DNA of 64,000 bases from Kitagawia praeruptora (GCA_037693485.1 CM075346.1:55733001-55797000); one strand, 5' to 3'; positions 47,501 through 58,787 are shown, counted from the first letter of the stretch. A program made the numbers and translations. Notes: generated from the letters alone by a model not told the origin.

Positions 47501-48349
47501 AGTGAGACTAGAATTGTATTTTTTCCCAAATTTTTTCCCCCTAGTTGTGTTTGACTAAACTGATTCTAAATTTTCATTTTGCCGCTCTCTTTTTTGTTTA
47601 CCGCTCAGCCCATCTTTCTTTTTGTTTGCAGCCTAGCTAAATAATGAAGTGCACTTTTCATTTTTATTTTTTCAGAGAGTATTTTAAATTTATCTTAATT
47701 TGTTGGTATTAAATTATAATTTTTCAATTAATTATTTTCATTATTTTGAAATAATTCATAGTTACTGCAAATTATTATTTTCTCTATTTTCATTTTTAAT
47801 GAATTTAGTTAAAATTTAATAATGTTTGGATATTACTTTATTTTAAAACCTTTTTATTTGAAATTTATAAACAAAATTTAATATTTATGAAAAATCAATA
47901 ATTTGATTATTTGATGGAATATTACGTTTTAAAATGTTTATTTCAATGATTTTGTTAAAATTAATTATTTTTAAAGTCAAATAATTATTAAATCATTAAT
48001 TTTAAATTAAATAAAATTTTTTTGATGAATACTCTATGGTAACACACCTCATGGTGTTAGCCCACTGTAACATCTTTTATAACTAAAGTAACATACTTTT
48101 GTGCCTATGGTAACACCACAATCAAAAGGTTGCGATATGTCAAAATTTTCTTAGCTATAGTAACACCCATAGTGGTAACACCCATGCCAAAAGGTTGCTA
48201 TAGGTCATCTATGGTGTAGTGCTAGGGGTTTAAAGGGCTTGTTGCATATGCCAAATGCAACCGTGATCACCTACGGAAGTGGTACTAGTTAGTTAGTTAG
48301 TTGTAATTGTTTCTGCTTGAGGACAAGCATCGGTTTAAGTTTGGGGGTG

Positions 48350-50611
48350 TGATAAGTGTATTTATATCCACTTGGATTGCTTCATATCGGCTTAAATTGA
48401 TCGTCTTGGACTCAAGTTTGTGGTATTTTTGATGTGTTTTGTTTAAGTGTGCAGGTTTGTAAGAATGTCGACTAGGATTAATGTTTTCGTCAATCTTGGA
48501 GTTAAATTTGAGCATTGGAATGAATGATGGTGTATTTCCTTAGGATACCAAAAGGATTCACGCTCAAGAATTGAAGAAAGGAAAGTGGCAAAAGAATCAG
48601 AAGAGAAAACGGATGAGGAATGAGCAAATTGTGGAAAATTCGGATGGTTGCGTAGTCTATACTGCTTTGACCATATCTGGACTTCTAGAAGTCCGTTTTC
48701 AGTGATCTTACTGTCCACGCGAAGCATGGGAAATTTTCTTGAAGTCTAAAAAAATCAAACAGAAAGTTCATGCGCCTGCAGCGCATAAACGTGCGCCTGC
48801 AGCGCACAGAACAATAAATTCGTGCGCCTGGAGCGCGTGTTGTGCGCCTGGAGCGCATAGAATCACTAGAAATTCCTGAAATTGTCCATTTTGCCCCTAT
48901 TTCGAATTCTAGTTGTATTTTTGGTATCCAAACCTATTTTTAATTGTATTATAGGTTGATTATCTTGTTGGGCAAGACTTCCAGAGCCTATATAAACACA
49001 TCCTACCATTGTAAATTGTATAACCATTACATATAAATTACTTGAGTTATTTGCAATTTGCACCCTCAAACAATTGTTCAAAATCAATTCTGTACCAGGA
49101 TTTTGAGATAAACAATCTGCACCCCTTAACTTTCAATCTTGATTGCAATGTGCACCCCTTTAATAATTTTTTATTATTATTAACCTTTATTGTTAAATTA
49201 ATGAGGGGTAAAATCGGAACTTTCGTATCAACTTTCAATGACATTTATATTTAGAATTTCAAATAAGTTAAAAAAATTATACTAATAAATTATTTTATAA
49301 TAAATATTTGTATTAAATTATAATTTTCCTGCTACATTGATAACAATTTCAAATAAAAATTTGTAAAGCAAATTTTGTATTTAAATTTAATGTATAATTC
49401 AAGTTAATGTTAAATTTATTTAAAATTTAATATTAGTAAAACATAAATTTTGGAATTAATATTTTGTCATAAGAAATGTAATTCTAATTACTAGTATGAT
49501 TTGGATATTAAAAATTATTATTTTATAATTTTAGAAAAAGATTTCGATTTTAAAAATAATTTTGAAAATTTGAAATTTATATTACTTAAATTTTATACTG
49601 AAATATCTATTTTACCCTTCATAAAATCAAAGAAAATGGTCAAGGGATGCACATTGAAATCAAGATTGAAAGTTAAGGGGTGCAGATTGTTTATCTCAAA
49701 ATCCTGGTACAGATTTGATTTTGAACAATAGTTTGGGGGTGCAAATTGCAAATAACTCAAATTACTTAGATTTATTTGTATCTTTTTATACTTTGTTTTT
49801 ATCATGGTTTCATCAAATCCCATGATGACGAGCGGTTCGATTATGAACTAATCGTTGTCATGGGATTTTAACGGATTTATTTATGGAGCTTTAGTATCTT
49901 GATTGCTTTAAAGATCAGTGTGTGGTGTATATTTGATATCCTCGTATGGTTGTGCTTTATGAATTTAGATGCGTAGCTAACATCTAATTTGTTAATCTCT
50001 TGTGAAGCGAGAGTGGATCTTGAGATTTAGAACTTGCCATGCTAGCATAGGATAGGTTGATGTTTTAACATCATGATTTGTAGCGTAAATAGAGATATTA
50101 TGCTGTCCTATGTGATCTTAATAGACAACTTGTTCTTCAACCGTTATGTTTTCAAATCTTATAGAGATATAGGGTCTAAACATAATTGATGTCTATTCAT
50201 CTTCTATCTCTTTTGTGGATGTATGTTTAGTTTGGTATTCGTATACTAAGAAGTAGCGTATACTTGTTTCGTGTTGTCCGATCAGATATCATAACCAATG
50301 CATATAGTGATTAAAGGCGTCAGATCTAAGGAAAGTATTTAATGAAGTTAGGATTCCATGTTTCTCTTGCAGAAGTAATTCGATTCCAATTCTCGTTAGT
50401 TAGTTAATTCTTAGTTTGCTAGTTTACTTCTTAGTTAATTTAGTTTATTAAACTCCAATCTTGTTAATTTTCTTAGCAGTGAATAATAATCATACATTGT
50501 TGCATAGTTACATTGACTGATTTACAACCATAACCAGATCTCTGTGGGAACGAATTCGACTTATTCATATATTACTTGTGACCACGTACGCTTGCGTGAT
50601 TAGTGCAAACA
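48350..50611 (+). repeat. 3' LTR of element C, containing a MITE
   Basis: Starts TGATAAGTGTATTTATATCC directly after the polypurine tract (AAGTTTGGGGGTG) and ends TTAGTGCAAACA. Without the MITE and its duplication it is about 1.54 kb and nearly identical to 35730-37226. It has about 40 bp extra near 48935-48980 and the same GCGCCTGCAGCGCA cluster at about 48770-48860. Confidence 0.92.
49044..49758. mobile_element. Mutator-type MITE (715 bp)
   Basis: Flanked by a perfect 9-bp duplication AAATTACTT (49035-49043 and 49759-49767), the length typical of Mutator-like elements. The ends are long inverted repeats starting GAGTTATTTGCAATTTGCAC, with similarity continuing inward for about 150 bp (GGTACAGATTTGATTTTGA-type and CTTAACTTTCAATCTTGA-type blocks). 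The middle is AT-rich and has no transposase. The partner LTR has the uninterrupted site near 36373. Confidence 0.9.
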
Positions 50612-51239
50612 GCGGTTATTCCTAATTGCCTTTATCATTTTAATCGTCAATTAATGTCATGCATTTCAAGAAAGACCTCAAACAACTGCTAGCAATGCAA
50701 ACAATCCGTGGACACTCATGCAAACGAATAAATTGCAAATACTATGCAATAAGGCTCAAAAACTCACTTGGTGGAAAAACATACTCAATTCCAAGCAAAA
50801 ATCTCTCTAACGCACCTACTTGTGTTCAAAGCATGCAAACTAAATCATCTTGCACATATTCATGTCCTTCTAATCACTTACAACATTCAATAAGTCTACT
50901 AGCTTCAACTTACTAGTGTATGTGTGTGCACAAGAACAAAGCATATCACTTCTCAATCAAAAGCATCAACAACACAAAATTCCTATCCAGCATGGGTGCA
51001 AATGCAACTATTATGAACTCACATGATATACAAAAATAAAAACAGAATGTCCTATATGAAACAAACGTAGATAACATGAACATAAATGCATAATTTACTA
51101 CTACTAATATGCAAAGCATGAAATCCTACATGAACACATAATACAACAACTACTCATCCCCCAAACCACCCCCAAACTTAAAAGATTCAATATCCGCATT
51201 GAATTGAAGTAAATACGAGGGATAATAGAAAACACACCT

Positions 51240-51407
51240 TCAAGGCGCCTTACATATCCTTCCCCATCGCAACTCAACATGCTTGTTTGGCAAAAATCCC
51301 CTTTCATTAACAATTGGCCTCAACAACACCCGATTAAATTCAACCTCCGCCATCAAAGACGAAAATTTCACAACACTAGCATCACCTCTCCCACGCTTAA
51401 GAGCCAT
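51240..51407 (-). pseudogene. start of a second ORF in element B, truncated
   Basis: From the ATG at 51407 the frame reads MALKRGRGDASVVKFSSLMA, then RPIVNERGFLPNKHVELRW and stops after about 55 codons. A basic MA.KR start followed by a region with ERGF resembles the beginning of Athila-type gag-like or plant transposon proteins. The downstream part is missing, which fits a non-autonomous derivative made by internal deletion. Element C lacks this segment. Confidence 0.45.
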
Positions 51408-52147
51408 AAGAATCAATACCCAACTCACAAGAAGCTCAACCAATAATTACCAAGCAATATCACACCAAAAATAGCCCAAATACCAAGAATAATACAAAAT
51501 CCCCAATTTACAAGAACACAAATTCGTAATAAAAATAAGATTTTAGAAAAGATAAACCAACTACGAATTGGAGAGGTGATCTTGCAATTAATTCCTCTTT
51601 AGAATTGAATTTTTAGAGATTTAAAGAAGTAGAAGAGGAATTGGATTTGTATGTATGGGTATATAAATATAAGATGATGGAGAGGGTTGTAAAAAAAAAA
51701 TTTAGAGTGTAGGAGAGATTTAGGAGGTTTGAAATTGATGTAGGATAGATATAGGAATTAGGAATTGGAAGAATTTGAGTTAGGATAGAATTTGGGGTTG
51801 ATTTTGTAGGGGAAAACACAAAAAATTCGAGCAGAAAAACAAAATCTGAGAGCTGTAACGCAGGGGCAGGCTGCGTTACAGGGGAAGCAGACTGCGGGAA
51901 AGGCAGATACGCAGGTGCAACCTGCGCGGAGACCAGAAACGCAGGCGCAGCCTGCGTTACACAGGTGCAGCTTGCCCAAAACTGAACTGTTTTGTTTTTG
52001 TTTTGTTTTTTTTTTTGCATACAACACTCAAAATTTTTTTTTTTCTAACACAACACTCAACTTTTTTTTTCCTACACTAATGCGTGGGTTGCCTCCCACC
52101 AAGCGCTTCTTTAACGTCAATAGCTTGACGTTACTTCCAAGCCTCCA

Positions 52148-53065
52148 TTAAGGATGATAATAGTTGGCCTGGTCATCTCTTCGCGAGACTTCATCGTCAT
52201 CACAGCGGCACACTTTCTGCCACTTCTCCTTGCTTGGCCTATTCGTGTAACAACTATGTCCTATTCCAATGCCTTCATCTGTTGACCCAAAATCTGTCAA
52301 TTTGTAGAACAACACACATTCACGGGCTTCGCTTGAATATAATGGAGGAGGGTAAATGTAAGTTGCTGAAGCTTTTGGTTCCTCAAAGAGAACTTCCTCC
52401 ATTGGCTCTAATGCGCTACCTCCATCTTTAAACTCTGAGACAAGTAGAAGACCTGCATCTTTCCCATGGTCATCAGTCTCTTGGTACGCACATACCAATT
52501 CTTGAAATTTCTGTAGCTCACCAGTGTCTGTCTCAAATATTGCCCTTTCCGAATCATCCACCATACTAGCATGATCAAATTCCTCACACGGCTTGTGAAC
52601 ACTCACCTCACCTTGAAATTTGTCTTCCTCAATTATGCATGCAGTACCTTTCTCCAAGTCACCGTTATTTTCTGGAATTGCCTCTAGTATGAATTGATGT
52701 TTCTCTTGTTCCAAGGCACTCACAGCTCGAGCGACTAGTGTCTCCAAAGATTTGACAGACTCCTCATTACTCTTTACAAGCATCCTAAGCTCCTCCATAG
52801 TTACAACCTCATCTGACTGAAAATTAGGAGTAGGTTGCCGATGTTGAAACTCTTCACTACCAAAGAGATATGACATATTTGGAACATCTTGCTGGTACTG
52901 TTGAGGATGGTATTGAAAATATGGTTGTTCCTCATAACTGACATATGGATCAACTCCTTCATAGTAACAATACTGTGAGGGATCATGAACGCCCAAACAC
53001 TGCTCACATTGCTGAGGCATGGATGTCCTCGAATATGCCCACCATGGCAACTCCTCGCATGCCAT
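52148..53065 (-). CDS. conserved ORF of the B/C element family, unknown function
   Basis: An intact 305-residue frame on the minus strand; I choose the ATG at 53065 (MACEELPWWAYSRT) because the element C copy starts there, although the frame extends two codons upstream with TTG. Features in order are a Cys pair (QQCEQCLGVHD, residues about 18-28), a Tyr/Gln-rich stretch to about 65, a helical segment with EELRMLVKSNEESVKSLETL (about 85-105), an acidic middle with EEDKFQGEV and EFDHASMVDD, YIYPPPLYS near 235, and a charged end DDDEVSRRDDQANYYHP. There is no membrane segment, zinc knuckle or catalytic motif that I recognise. It lies about 125 bp downstream of the primer site, where gag normally sits, so it may replace or derive from gag. 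Confidence 0.65.
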   Translation of the reverse strand: MACEELPWWAYSRTSMPQQCEQCLGVHDPSQYCYYEGVDPYVSYEEQPYFQYHPQQYQQDVPNMSYLFGSEEFQHRQPTPNFQSDEVVTMEELRMLVKSNEESVKSLETLVARAVSALEQEKHQFILEAIPENNGDLEKGTACIIEEDKFQGEVSVHKPCEEFDHASMVDDSERAIFETDTGELQKFQELVCAYQETDDHGKDAGLLLVSEFKDGGSALEPMEEVLFEEPKASATYIYPPPLYSSEARECVLFYKLTDFGSTDEGIGIGHSCYTNRPSKEKWQKVCRCDDDEVSRRDDQANYYHP

Positions 53066-53189
53066 CTTCAAACACTCAAGTACCTGAACATACCGAACTA
53101 AACAAGATAGGTAAGAAAAAAAATCTTAGTCAGTGAACTCTAACGACCACTATTGACAAGCACATAAACCAAAAATAAAACACCGATGA

Positions 53190-53207
53190 TCCCCGGCAGC
53201 GGCGCCA
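53190..53207 (-). other. primer-binding site of element B
   Basis: The minus strand reads TGGCGCCGCTGCCGGGGA six bases inside the 5' LTR, identical to the site of element C. Confidence 0.85.
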
Positions 53208-53213
53208 AAAACT

Positions 53214-54144
53214 TGTTTGCACTAAATCACGCAAGGGTACGTGGTCACAAGTAATATAGATATAAGTTGAGTTCGTTCCCACAGAGATCTGGTTTAGGTT
53301 TCAATTCAGTCAATGCACCTATGCAACAGTGTATAGTTTTTATTCACTCCTAAGACAATTAACAAGATTGGGTTTTGATTAACTTAAATTAGCTAAAAAA
53401 AGAAATTAACAAACTAAGAATTAATTAACTAACGAGAATTGGAATCGAATTACTTCTGCAAGAGAAAACATGGAATCCTAACTTCATTAAATACTTTGCT
53501 TAGATCTGACGCCTTTAATCACTATATGCAATGGTTATGATATCTGATCAGACAACACGAAACAAGTATACGCTACTTCTCAGTATACGAATACCAAACT
53601 AAACATACATCCACAAAAGAGATGGAAGATGAATAGACACCAATTATGCTTCAAAATGATGTGTTTATATAGGCTCTATAATTCTTGCCCAGCAAGAAAT
53701 TTCCTTCTATTACAATTAGAATTCAATTAAGGTACCAAAAACTGCCAAAATACAATTAGAACTTGAAAAGGGCAAAACAGTAATTTCCTGCTCCCATCAG
53801 TCTGATTGTCGAGCTGTCTGCGCCCAACACACGCAACCTGCTCGTGCAATACCTGTCCCATGTTGTAGAAATCTCCCAAGCTTCGCGTGGGCAGTAAGAT
53901 CTACTGAAAACGGACTTCTAGAACTCCAGATATGGCCAAAACAGTGTAGACTGCGCAACCTTCCCGGAAAATCCGAATTTTAATCAATTAAACCTCCAAA
54001 AACGACAGAAGCATCACCTTAATCGACATTCTTGCAAGCCTGCACATCTACACAAACACATCAAAACTATAACAAACTTGAGTCCAAAACAATCAATTTA
54101 AGCCGATATGGAACGCTCCAAGTGGATATAAAATCCACTTATCA
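53214..54144 (-). repeat. 5' LTR of element B, internally deleted (931 bp)
   Basis: Limits TGTTTGCACTAAATC and CCACTTATCA match 33146-34521, but about 0.45 kb is missing internally, at about 53655 between AATTATGCTT and ATGTGTTTATATAGG. Apart from this the two LTRs are very similar. Confidence 0.9.
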
Positions 54145-56267
54145 CCGTCCTCATTCGAGAGGAGAAAAAGGCTCCGAAACCCATCTACTATGTGAGCAAG
54201 GTGTTGCATGGGGCTGAGTTGAATTACTCTCCCATTGAGAAGTTTGCTTTGGCATTGGTAACAACATTAAGGAAGCCGCGACCTTATTTCCAGGCACACA
54301 AAATTGAAGTCTTGACGAACCAGCAGTTAAGGAACATATTGCATAGCCCGAAGGCCAGTGGAAGGCTAATCAATTGGGCGATAGAGCTTGGAGAATTTGA
54401 CATCAAGTATAAGCCTCGCATAGCCATCAAGGCTCAGGCATTGGCTGACTTCGTGGTTGAATGTACCATTGAAAACCAAGAAGTCGGGGGGTAGGAGATA
54501 GTGACTACCCCTGGGAAAGAGGATAAAGATGAGGAACCTGTACCTGATCTGAAGGAATATTGGGTGCTCTATTTTGATTGAGCATCAAAGATAAAATCGA
54601 GTGGTGCAGGTTTAGTCTTGCAAAGCCCCGATGGGTTCACAGTTGAATATGCTTTGAAATTGGACTTTCCGACAACCAACAACGAAGCGGAGTATGAAGC
54701 CTTGATAGCCGGATTAGGCTTGGCCAGAATCATGAGGGTCAAGAATCTCAAAGTTTATGGGGATTCAAGACTAGTGGTATCGCAAGTGAATGGTGAATTT
54801 GAAGCCAAGGACGAAACCATGGCAAAGTATTTGAGAGTTGTGAAAGCTGTTATGACTCAGTTTGATGAGTGCTATGTGGAGCACATCCCTAGAGAAGAGA
54901 ACGTTAAGGCTGATGCCCTGTCCAAGTTCGCTTCTTCTGAGATAGAGAATTATGAAGGGAGTGTTTACTTCCAGGTCTTGAAGGCCCCGACTATCAACTC
55001 TAAGTTGGTAGCACCGATTGATTTAGGAAGCTGTTGGATAGATCCTATTAAAGCTCACCTTGAAACTGGGTGGCTCCCTGACAATGCCTTGAAGGAACGA
55101 AAGTTGTCAGTGAGAGCATTAAGATATGCCTTGATCGAAGGCATCCGTTACAAGAGATCGTTTGTCGTTCCGTATTTGAAGTGTTTAAGGCCCTAAGAGG
55201 CAAGGGAAGCATTGGAGGAAGTTCATGAAGGGATATGTGGGCAATACTTGGGGGGCAGAGCCCTAGCTCACAAGATCACTCTTCTGGGATTCTATTGGCC
55301 AAAGATGTTGGCCGATGCGCAGAATTATGTCAAGAAGTGTGACAGATGTCAAAAGCACGCCCCAATTGTAAGGAAGCCGCCTGAGATGTTAACGTCAGTT
55401 AACTCTTCTATTCCGTTCGCAATGTGGGGGATGGACATACTTGGTCCTTTCCCTATGGCTTCAGCACAAAGGAAGTTCTTGATAGTGGCCATCGACTATT
55501 TTAACAAATGGATTGAGGCTAAACCTTTAGCCAAGATAACCACTAAGCAAGTTACCCAGTTCTTTTGGGAAAACATTATTTGCAGATATGGAATCCCGTG
55601 AATCCTTGTGACGGATAATGGGACACAGTTCAACAATGAAGAGTTCAAGAAGTATTGTGAGGAAAACGCTATTGAGCTTCATTTTACTTCAGTAGCACAC
55701 CCGCAAGCTAATGGACAGGCCGAGGTAGCTAATCAGATTATCCTTGATGGACTAAAGAAGAGGGTTGAATGCTCAGGGAACACTTGGGTGGATGAGTTGC
55801 TGCCTATACTTTGGGCGTATCGCACCACTTGTGAAGTGACAACTGGAGCAACCCCGTTTTTGCTGGATTATGGAGCCGAGGCAGTTGTGCCCCTGGAGAT
55901 TATGCATGCATCACCTCGGGTTGAGGCATTTGAACCCGAGACCAATGAAGAAGGCATGAGGCTCGCCCTTGATCTAATTGATGAAGTTAGGGATGAGGCA
56001 AATGCCAAAAATGTGGAGCATCAAAAGAAGGCATCCTTTTATTACAACCATAGGGTTAAGGAAAGGTTCTTCCAACAAGGTGACTTGGTTCTTAGGAAGA
56101 TAGAGGCTTCAGGAGTTGGACAAAGAGGAAAGCTAGCCCCTAATTGGGAAGGACCATATCGGGTAAAGAAGACGCTAGGATGAGGATCCTACAAGTTGGA
56201 GACCTTGGACGGGAATGAGGTGCCCCGTACTTGGCATGCCTTGAACCTTAAGATTTATTATGTTTAA
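54145..56267 (+). pseudogene. pol: element A RNase H (rest), second RNase H and integrase
   Basis: RNase H resumes after element B (PIYYVSKVLHGAELNYSPIE, LRNILHSPKASGRL). A second RNase H follows at about 54560-54945: SSGAGLVLQSP, TTNNEAEYEALIAGL, VYGDSRLVVSQVNGEF, VKADALSKFAS, the archaeal-type domain of Tat elements. Integrase has a zinc finger (HEGICG, CDRCQKH), core acidic residues in WGMDILGPFP, VTDNGTQFNN and ANGQAEVAN, and a C-terminal domain (FQQGDLVLRKI, LAPNWEGPYRV). In-frame stops occur at about 54492, 54579, 55194, 55599 and 56181. The polyprotein ended at 56265-56267. The element cannot encode active enzymes. Confidence 0.92.
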
Positions 56268-56684
56268 GCTGTCCTAGCAAGGACTTAGCTTTTTATCTAT
56301 CTGTTAGGAGAAGTAGAAATAAGGTTCAATGAAACCATTTCAGGGTTTATTGCCCCGAGTAGGACAGTAGTATTGCGTATGTAAGGGTCGAGCCCATTTT
56401 TCGAACTACTAATGCAAGTTGTTTTCAATTCTATGATTCTGTGATTCTAATTATGTACCAAGCACAAGATAAGTGTAAGTCTAAGATGACCAAGTACCGG
56501 AAATAAATGAGCACACGAATAAAGGAAAATAAATGCATAGATAGAGGTGCCCCGAAGGGCTAAGTTAAAAAGTTATATTACAAACCCAAATTAAGTTAAG
56601 TCCCGAAGGACCTGGAATAAAAACTGAGTAAATAAATGCCACACGCGGCAATAAAGGTCACACAGGACCTAGAACAAGAAGCAT

Positions 56685-58787
56685 CTAATCCTCTTCAGAT
56701 TCCTCCACAGCTTCTACTTCTTCTTCATCGTCACCGGAGCTGTCCTCAGCAGAGCCATCTTCATCATCATCATCATCATCATCATCATTCTCCTCTTCAG
56801 CCACCACTCTAGGTTGTGCTTCCTCAGACTCGGAAGAAGAGGTAGAAGACTCTTTGGCATTCTTCTTGCAAAGCCTTTTCTTTCCCGGGATTGGCTGCCG
56901 GACCTTTGCCACTTTCCTTACGGGCATGGGCTGTTTCCCCCGAGAGTTCGAGGATGATGAATCACAGGTAACAGCTTTGGGCGCCCCCTCTTGAGCCGGA
57001 GCCAGGACGACGATGGCTTCCCTTGGAGCCAGAATCTGATGCTTGGGCCACTGTGTTGACTCCCGAGCCTGAATCAACATGACCATAAGGGCTTGGGAAG
57101 TTCCTTGGATCAACTACGGTCGGATGCCTCTTGCTCACAGCATTGACGGCCTTGTCCAAGCCAATAGACATGATACCCGGGCATTCTTCGTCATCATGCC
57201 TGTCTATAAGCTAAAGAAAGTCCTCAGACTTCTGGTAAGCTTTCACCACCAATCTGTAGTCAGTCGCCTTTTTCCGGTACAAGGAGTCATACTACCTCTG
57301 GAAAGAATGTGCATCAGCTTCAGCACGGATGGCCCTGGACTCTAAGTCCTGACATTTCTCGTCAAATGTTTCCTTTTCCTTTTTTAAGGCCACGTTTTCA
57401 TCTCGATATGCTCGGCCTTGTCGAGTGCTGGCCTGGAAGTAGGCGTTGGCCTGGAATAAAGAATTAGTGAGATATTTACAATGATAAGTCATATGAAGGC
57501 ATTACACCTAAGAGAGAGAGAGTGTGAAACCTGATATAGGGCTTGGGCTCCTAGAGTCTCCGATTAATTGATTTTATCCCCGGTAGTCACTATCAAAAGA
57601 TCGGGGGAGTGATGCTAAACTTAGACCAATCCAAGGCCGATTCCGGGCATCCCAAGATAGAGTCTTGTTCGCAGATACCCCAACCAGGGATTAAGGGGGA
57701 TCTGATTGTCCCGTCAGCATTCCAGGATCTTTTCGAAGAACATCCCGACAGGAACTGCGGAATTTTCTGGCCAGGGGGTGCAGCAGCCGCCTCGGCTTTC
57801 TTGATCATCCTTCTAGTAACCGTTGGCTGGTTTTCGGGACGGCTGTCTATTTCCTCAGCAGCTGAAATCGTAACAGAAAAGGTATTTGGATAAGAACAAA
57901 TAGAGTTCATAATGTACAATAAAAAAATTACCCTCAATAGAAAGTAAGCTAAGGCCAGCTTCCACAAGTCTCTTCTCATTCAAGAAAACTTTATAATGAG
58001 TTCGACCATCATCCATAATTAATCTATCTCGGCCAAGTAGCTCTTCTGGGCTGAGATCACATACGAAGTGCAAACTATCTTTCACTTCCCCGAACTTTGA
58101 CACAAAGAAATGGCCCCAGTTACCACCACTCCATTTCAGAATCACGAACTCCTTTTCCCAAAAATGATGGGAATCTGGGAAGGAGAAGGCATTCACAATA
58201 TGAGGAACATTGGTTCTGTGCTGGATACTGATCCATCCTTTTTTAGTGTCAAGAGAATTCTTTGTTGCAAATATGCTTCGGAACATTGTGGTGGTCGGAT
58301 AGATATTTAGATCTCGGCACCTTAGCATAAAGATAAGAATAGCACGCCATGCATTAGGATATAGCTGGCAGGGATGAAGCTGGATCTCCGCTAGAAGCCT
58401 GATAATGAATGGATCAACTGAAAATCTCAAACCTGCTTCAAGGGCACCCTTGAAAACACATAGCTTCTTAGGATGCCAATTACAGGTTCTGTCAGCCAAG
58501 CTAGGAAGGCGGACCTTGACCGAGTCCGGGAAGCCATACGTCTCTCTAATTTGCTCGACATCATGCTCGTTTAACTTACACGGACTATGGTACGAGACTA
58601 ATTCAGAACTGTTAGGGAATGCATCCCTCATAGTATTCAACAAGTCTAATAAAGAATGAAATCGACGATCAATATATGAGGGAGATTGCAATCTAGTTTT
58701 ACCTCGAAGAGATCTTGCCATGGTCCTCTTGGAGATCGCCTCGGACATAGAGAATGAGGGGGCAGGTGCGCGGTTGCTGTCTGACAT
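56685..58787 (-). pseudogene. antisense ORF of element A with introns
   Basis: Lies between integrase and the 3' LTR on the strand opposite to gag-pol, the position of the antisense ORF described for Tat/Retand elements. Exon 1 (58787-57932) starts MSDSNRAPAPSFSMSEA and contains KVRLPSLADRTCNWHPKKLC, FEAGLRF-like ALEAGLRFSVDPFIIRLL and LYPNAWRAIL, resembling the plant 'putative gypsy type transposon' domain. A 70-bp intron (57931-57862, GTAATT to TTTCAG) joins in frame to AAEEIDSRPENQPTVTRRM. Farther on are a coiled-coil-like segment (ALKKEKETFDEKCQDLESRA) near 57310-57470 and a very acidic end (poly-Asp near 56760-56790). Stops and shifts in the last half make it a pseudogene. Its function in the element is unknown. 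Confidence 0.75.

Larger units (their letters stand above)
40100..48221. mobile_element. CACTA-2: non-autonomous CACTA transposon with captured exons
   Basis: Termini are CACTACGCCATAGAT and, inverted, ATCTATGGTGTAGTG; CTA is duplicated at 40097-40099 and 48222-48224. The same site without insertion exists in element B at about 34640-34665 (CCCTAGGCAGCCC on the plus strand), which proves the boundaries. Subterminal regions at both ends carry repeated TATGGTAACAC/GTTACCATAG motifs. There is no transposase domain. Apart from a 3.6-kb solo LTR (40776-44410) the element is about 4.5 kb, and its right half contains, all on the minus strand, exons of three unrelated host genes. Confidence 0.93.
35730..50611 (+). 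mobile_element. Element C: second copy of the pol-less family, inserted in B
   Basis: Plus-strand element with LTRs 35730-37226 and 48350-50611, flanked by perfect GCGGT duplications (35725-35729 and 50612-50616). After removing the CACTA-2 element and the MITE its own length is about 6.0 kb, close to that of B. It carries a primer site, the same ORF as B but with one stop, then noncoding DNA. Compared with B it lacks about 0.8 kb after the ORF, the part that in B holds the palindromic patch and the second ORF start. It is inserted in B in the opposite orientation. Confidence 0.9.
33146..54144 (-). mobile_element. Element B: pol-less LTR retrotransposon inserted in element A
   Basis: Minus-strand element with 5' LTR 53214-54144, primer site 53190-53207 and 3' LTR 33146-34521. 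The flanks TCGTC (33141-33145) and CCGTC (54145-54149) form a target duplication with one mismatch. Its own length, after removing element C, is about 6.1 kb. The interior holds one complete 305-codon ORF, a short start of a second ORF (51240-51407), a palindromic GC-rich patch (51850-51990) and long noncoding stretches (34522-35729 and 50617-51239) including a T/C-rich tract at 35349-35400. No protease, reverse transcriptase or integrase is visible. The Athila-like primer site and the AAGCGCTT...GGGAGGCAACCCA block suggest dependence on an Athila-type partner. Confidence 0.88.

Noticed and set aside
51613..52020. 135-codon minus-strand frame rich in Gln, Ala, Pro and Thr
   Set aside because: It overlaps the palindromic GC patch and low-complexity DNA of element B; composition reflects the repeats, and element C lacks the segment.
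33146..54144. Single large element bounded by 33146 and 50611 LTRs
   Set aside because: Orientation, primer sites and the GCGGT and TCGTC duplications show two nested elements, B and C, rather than one.
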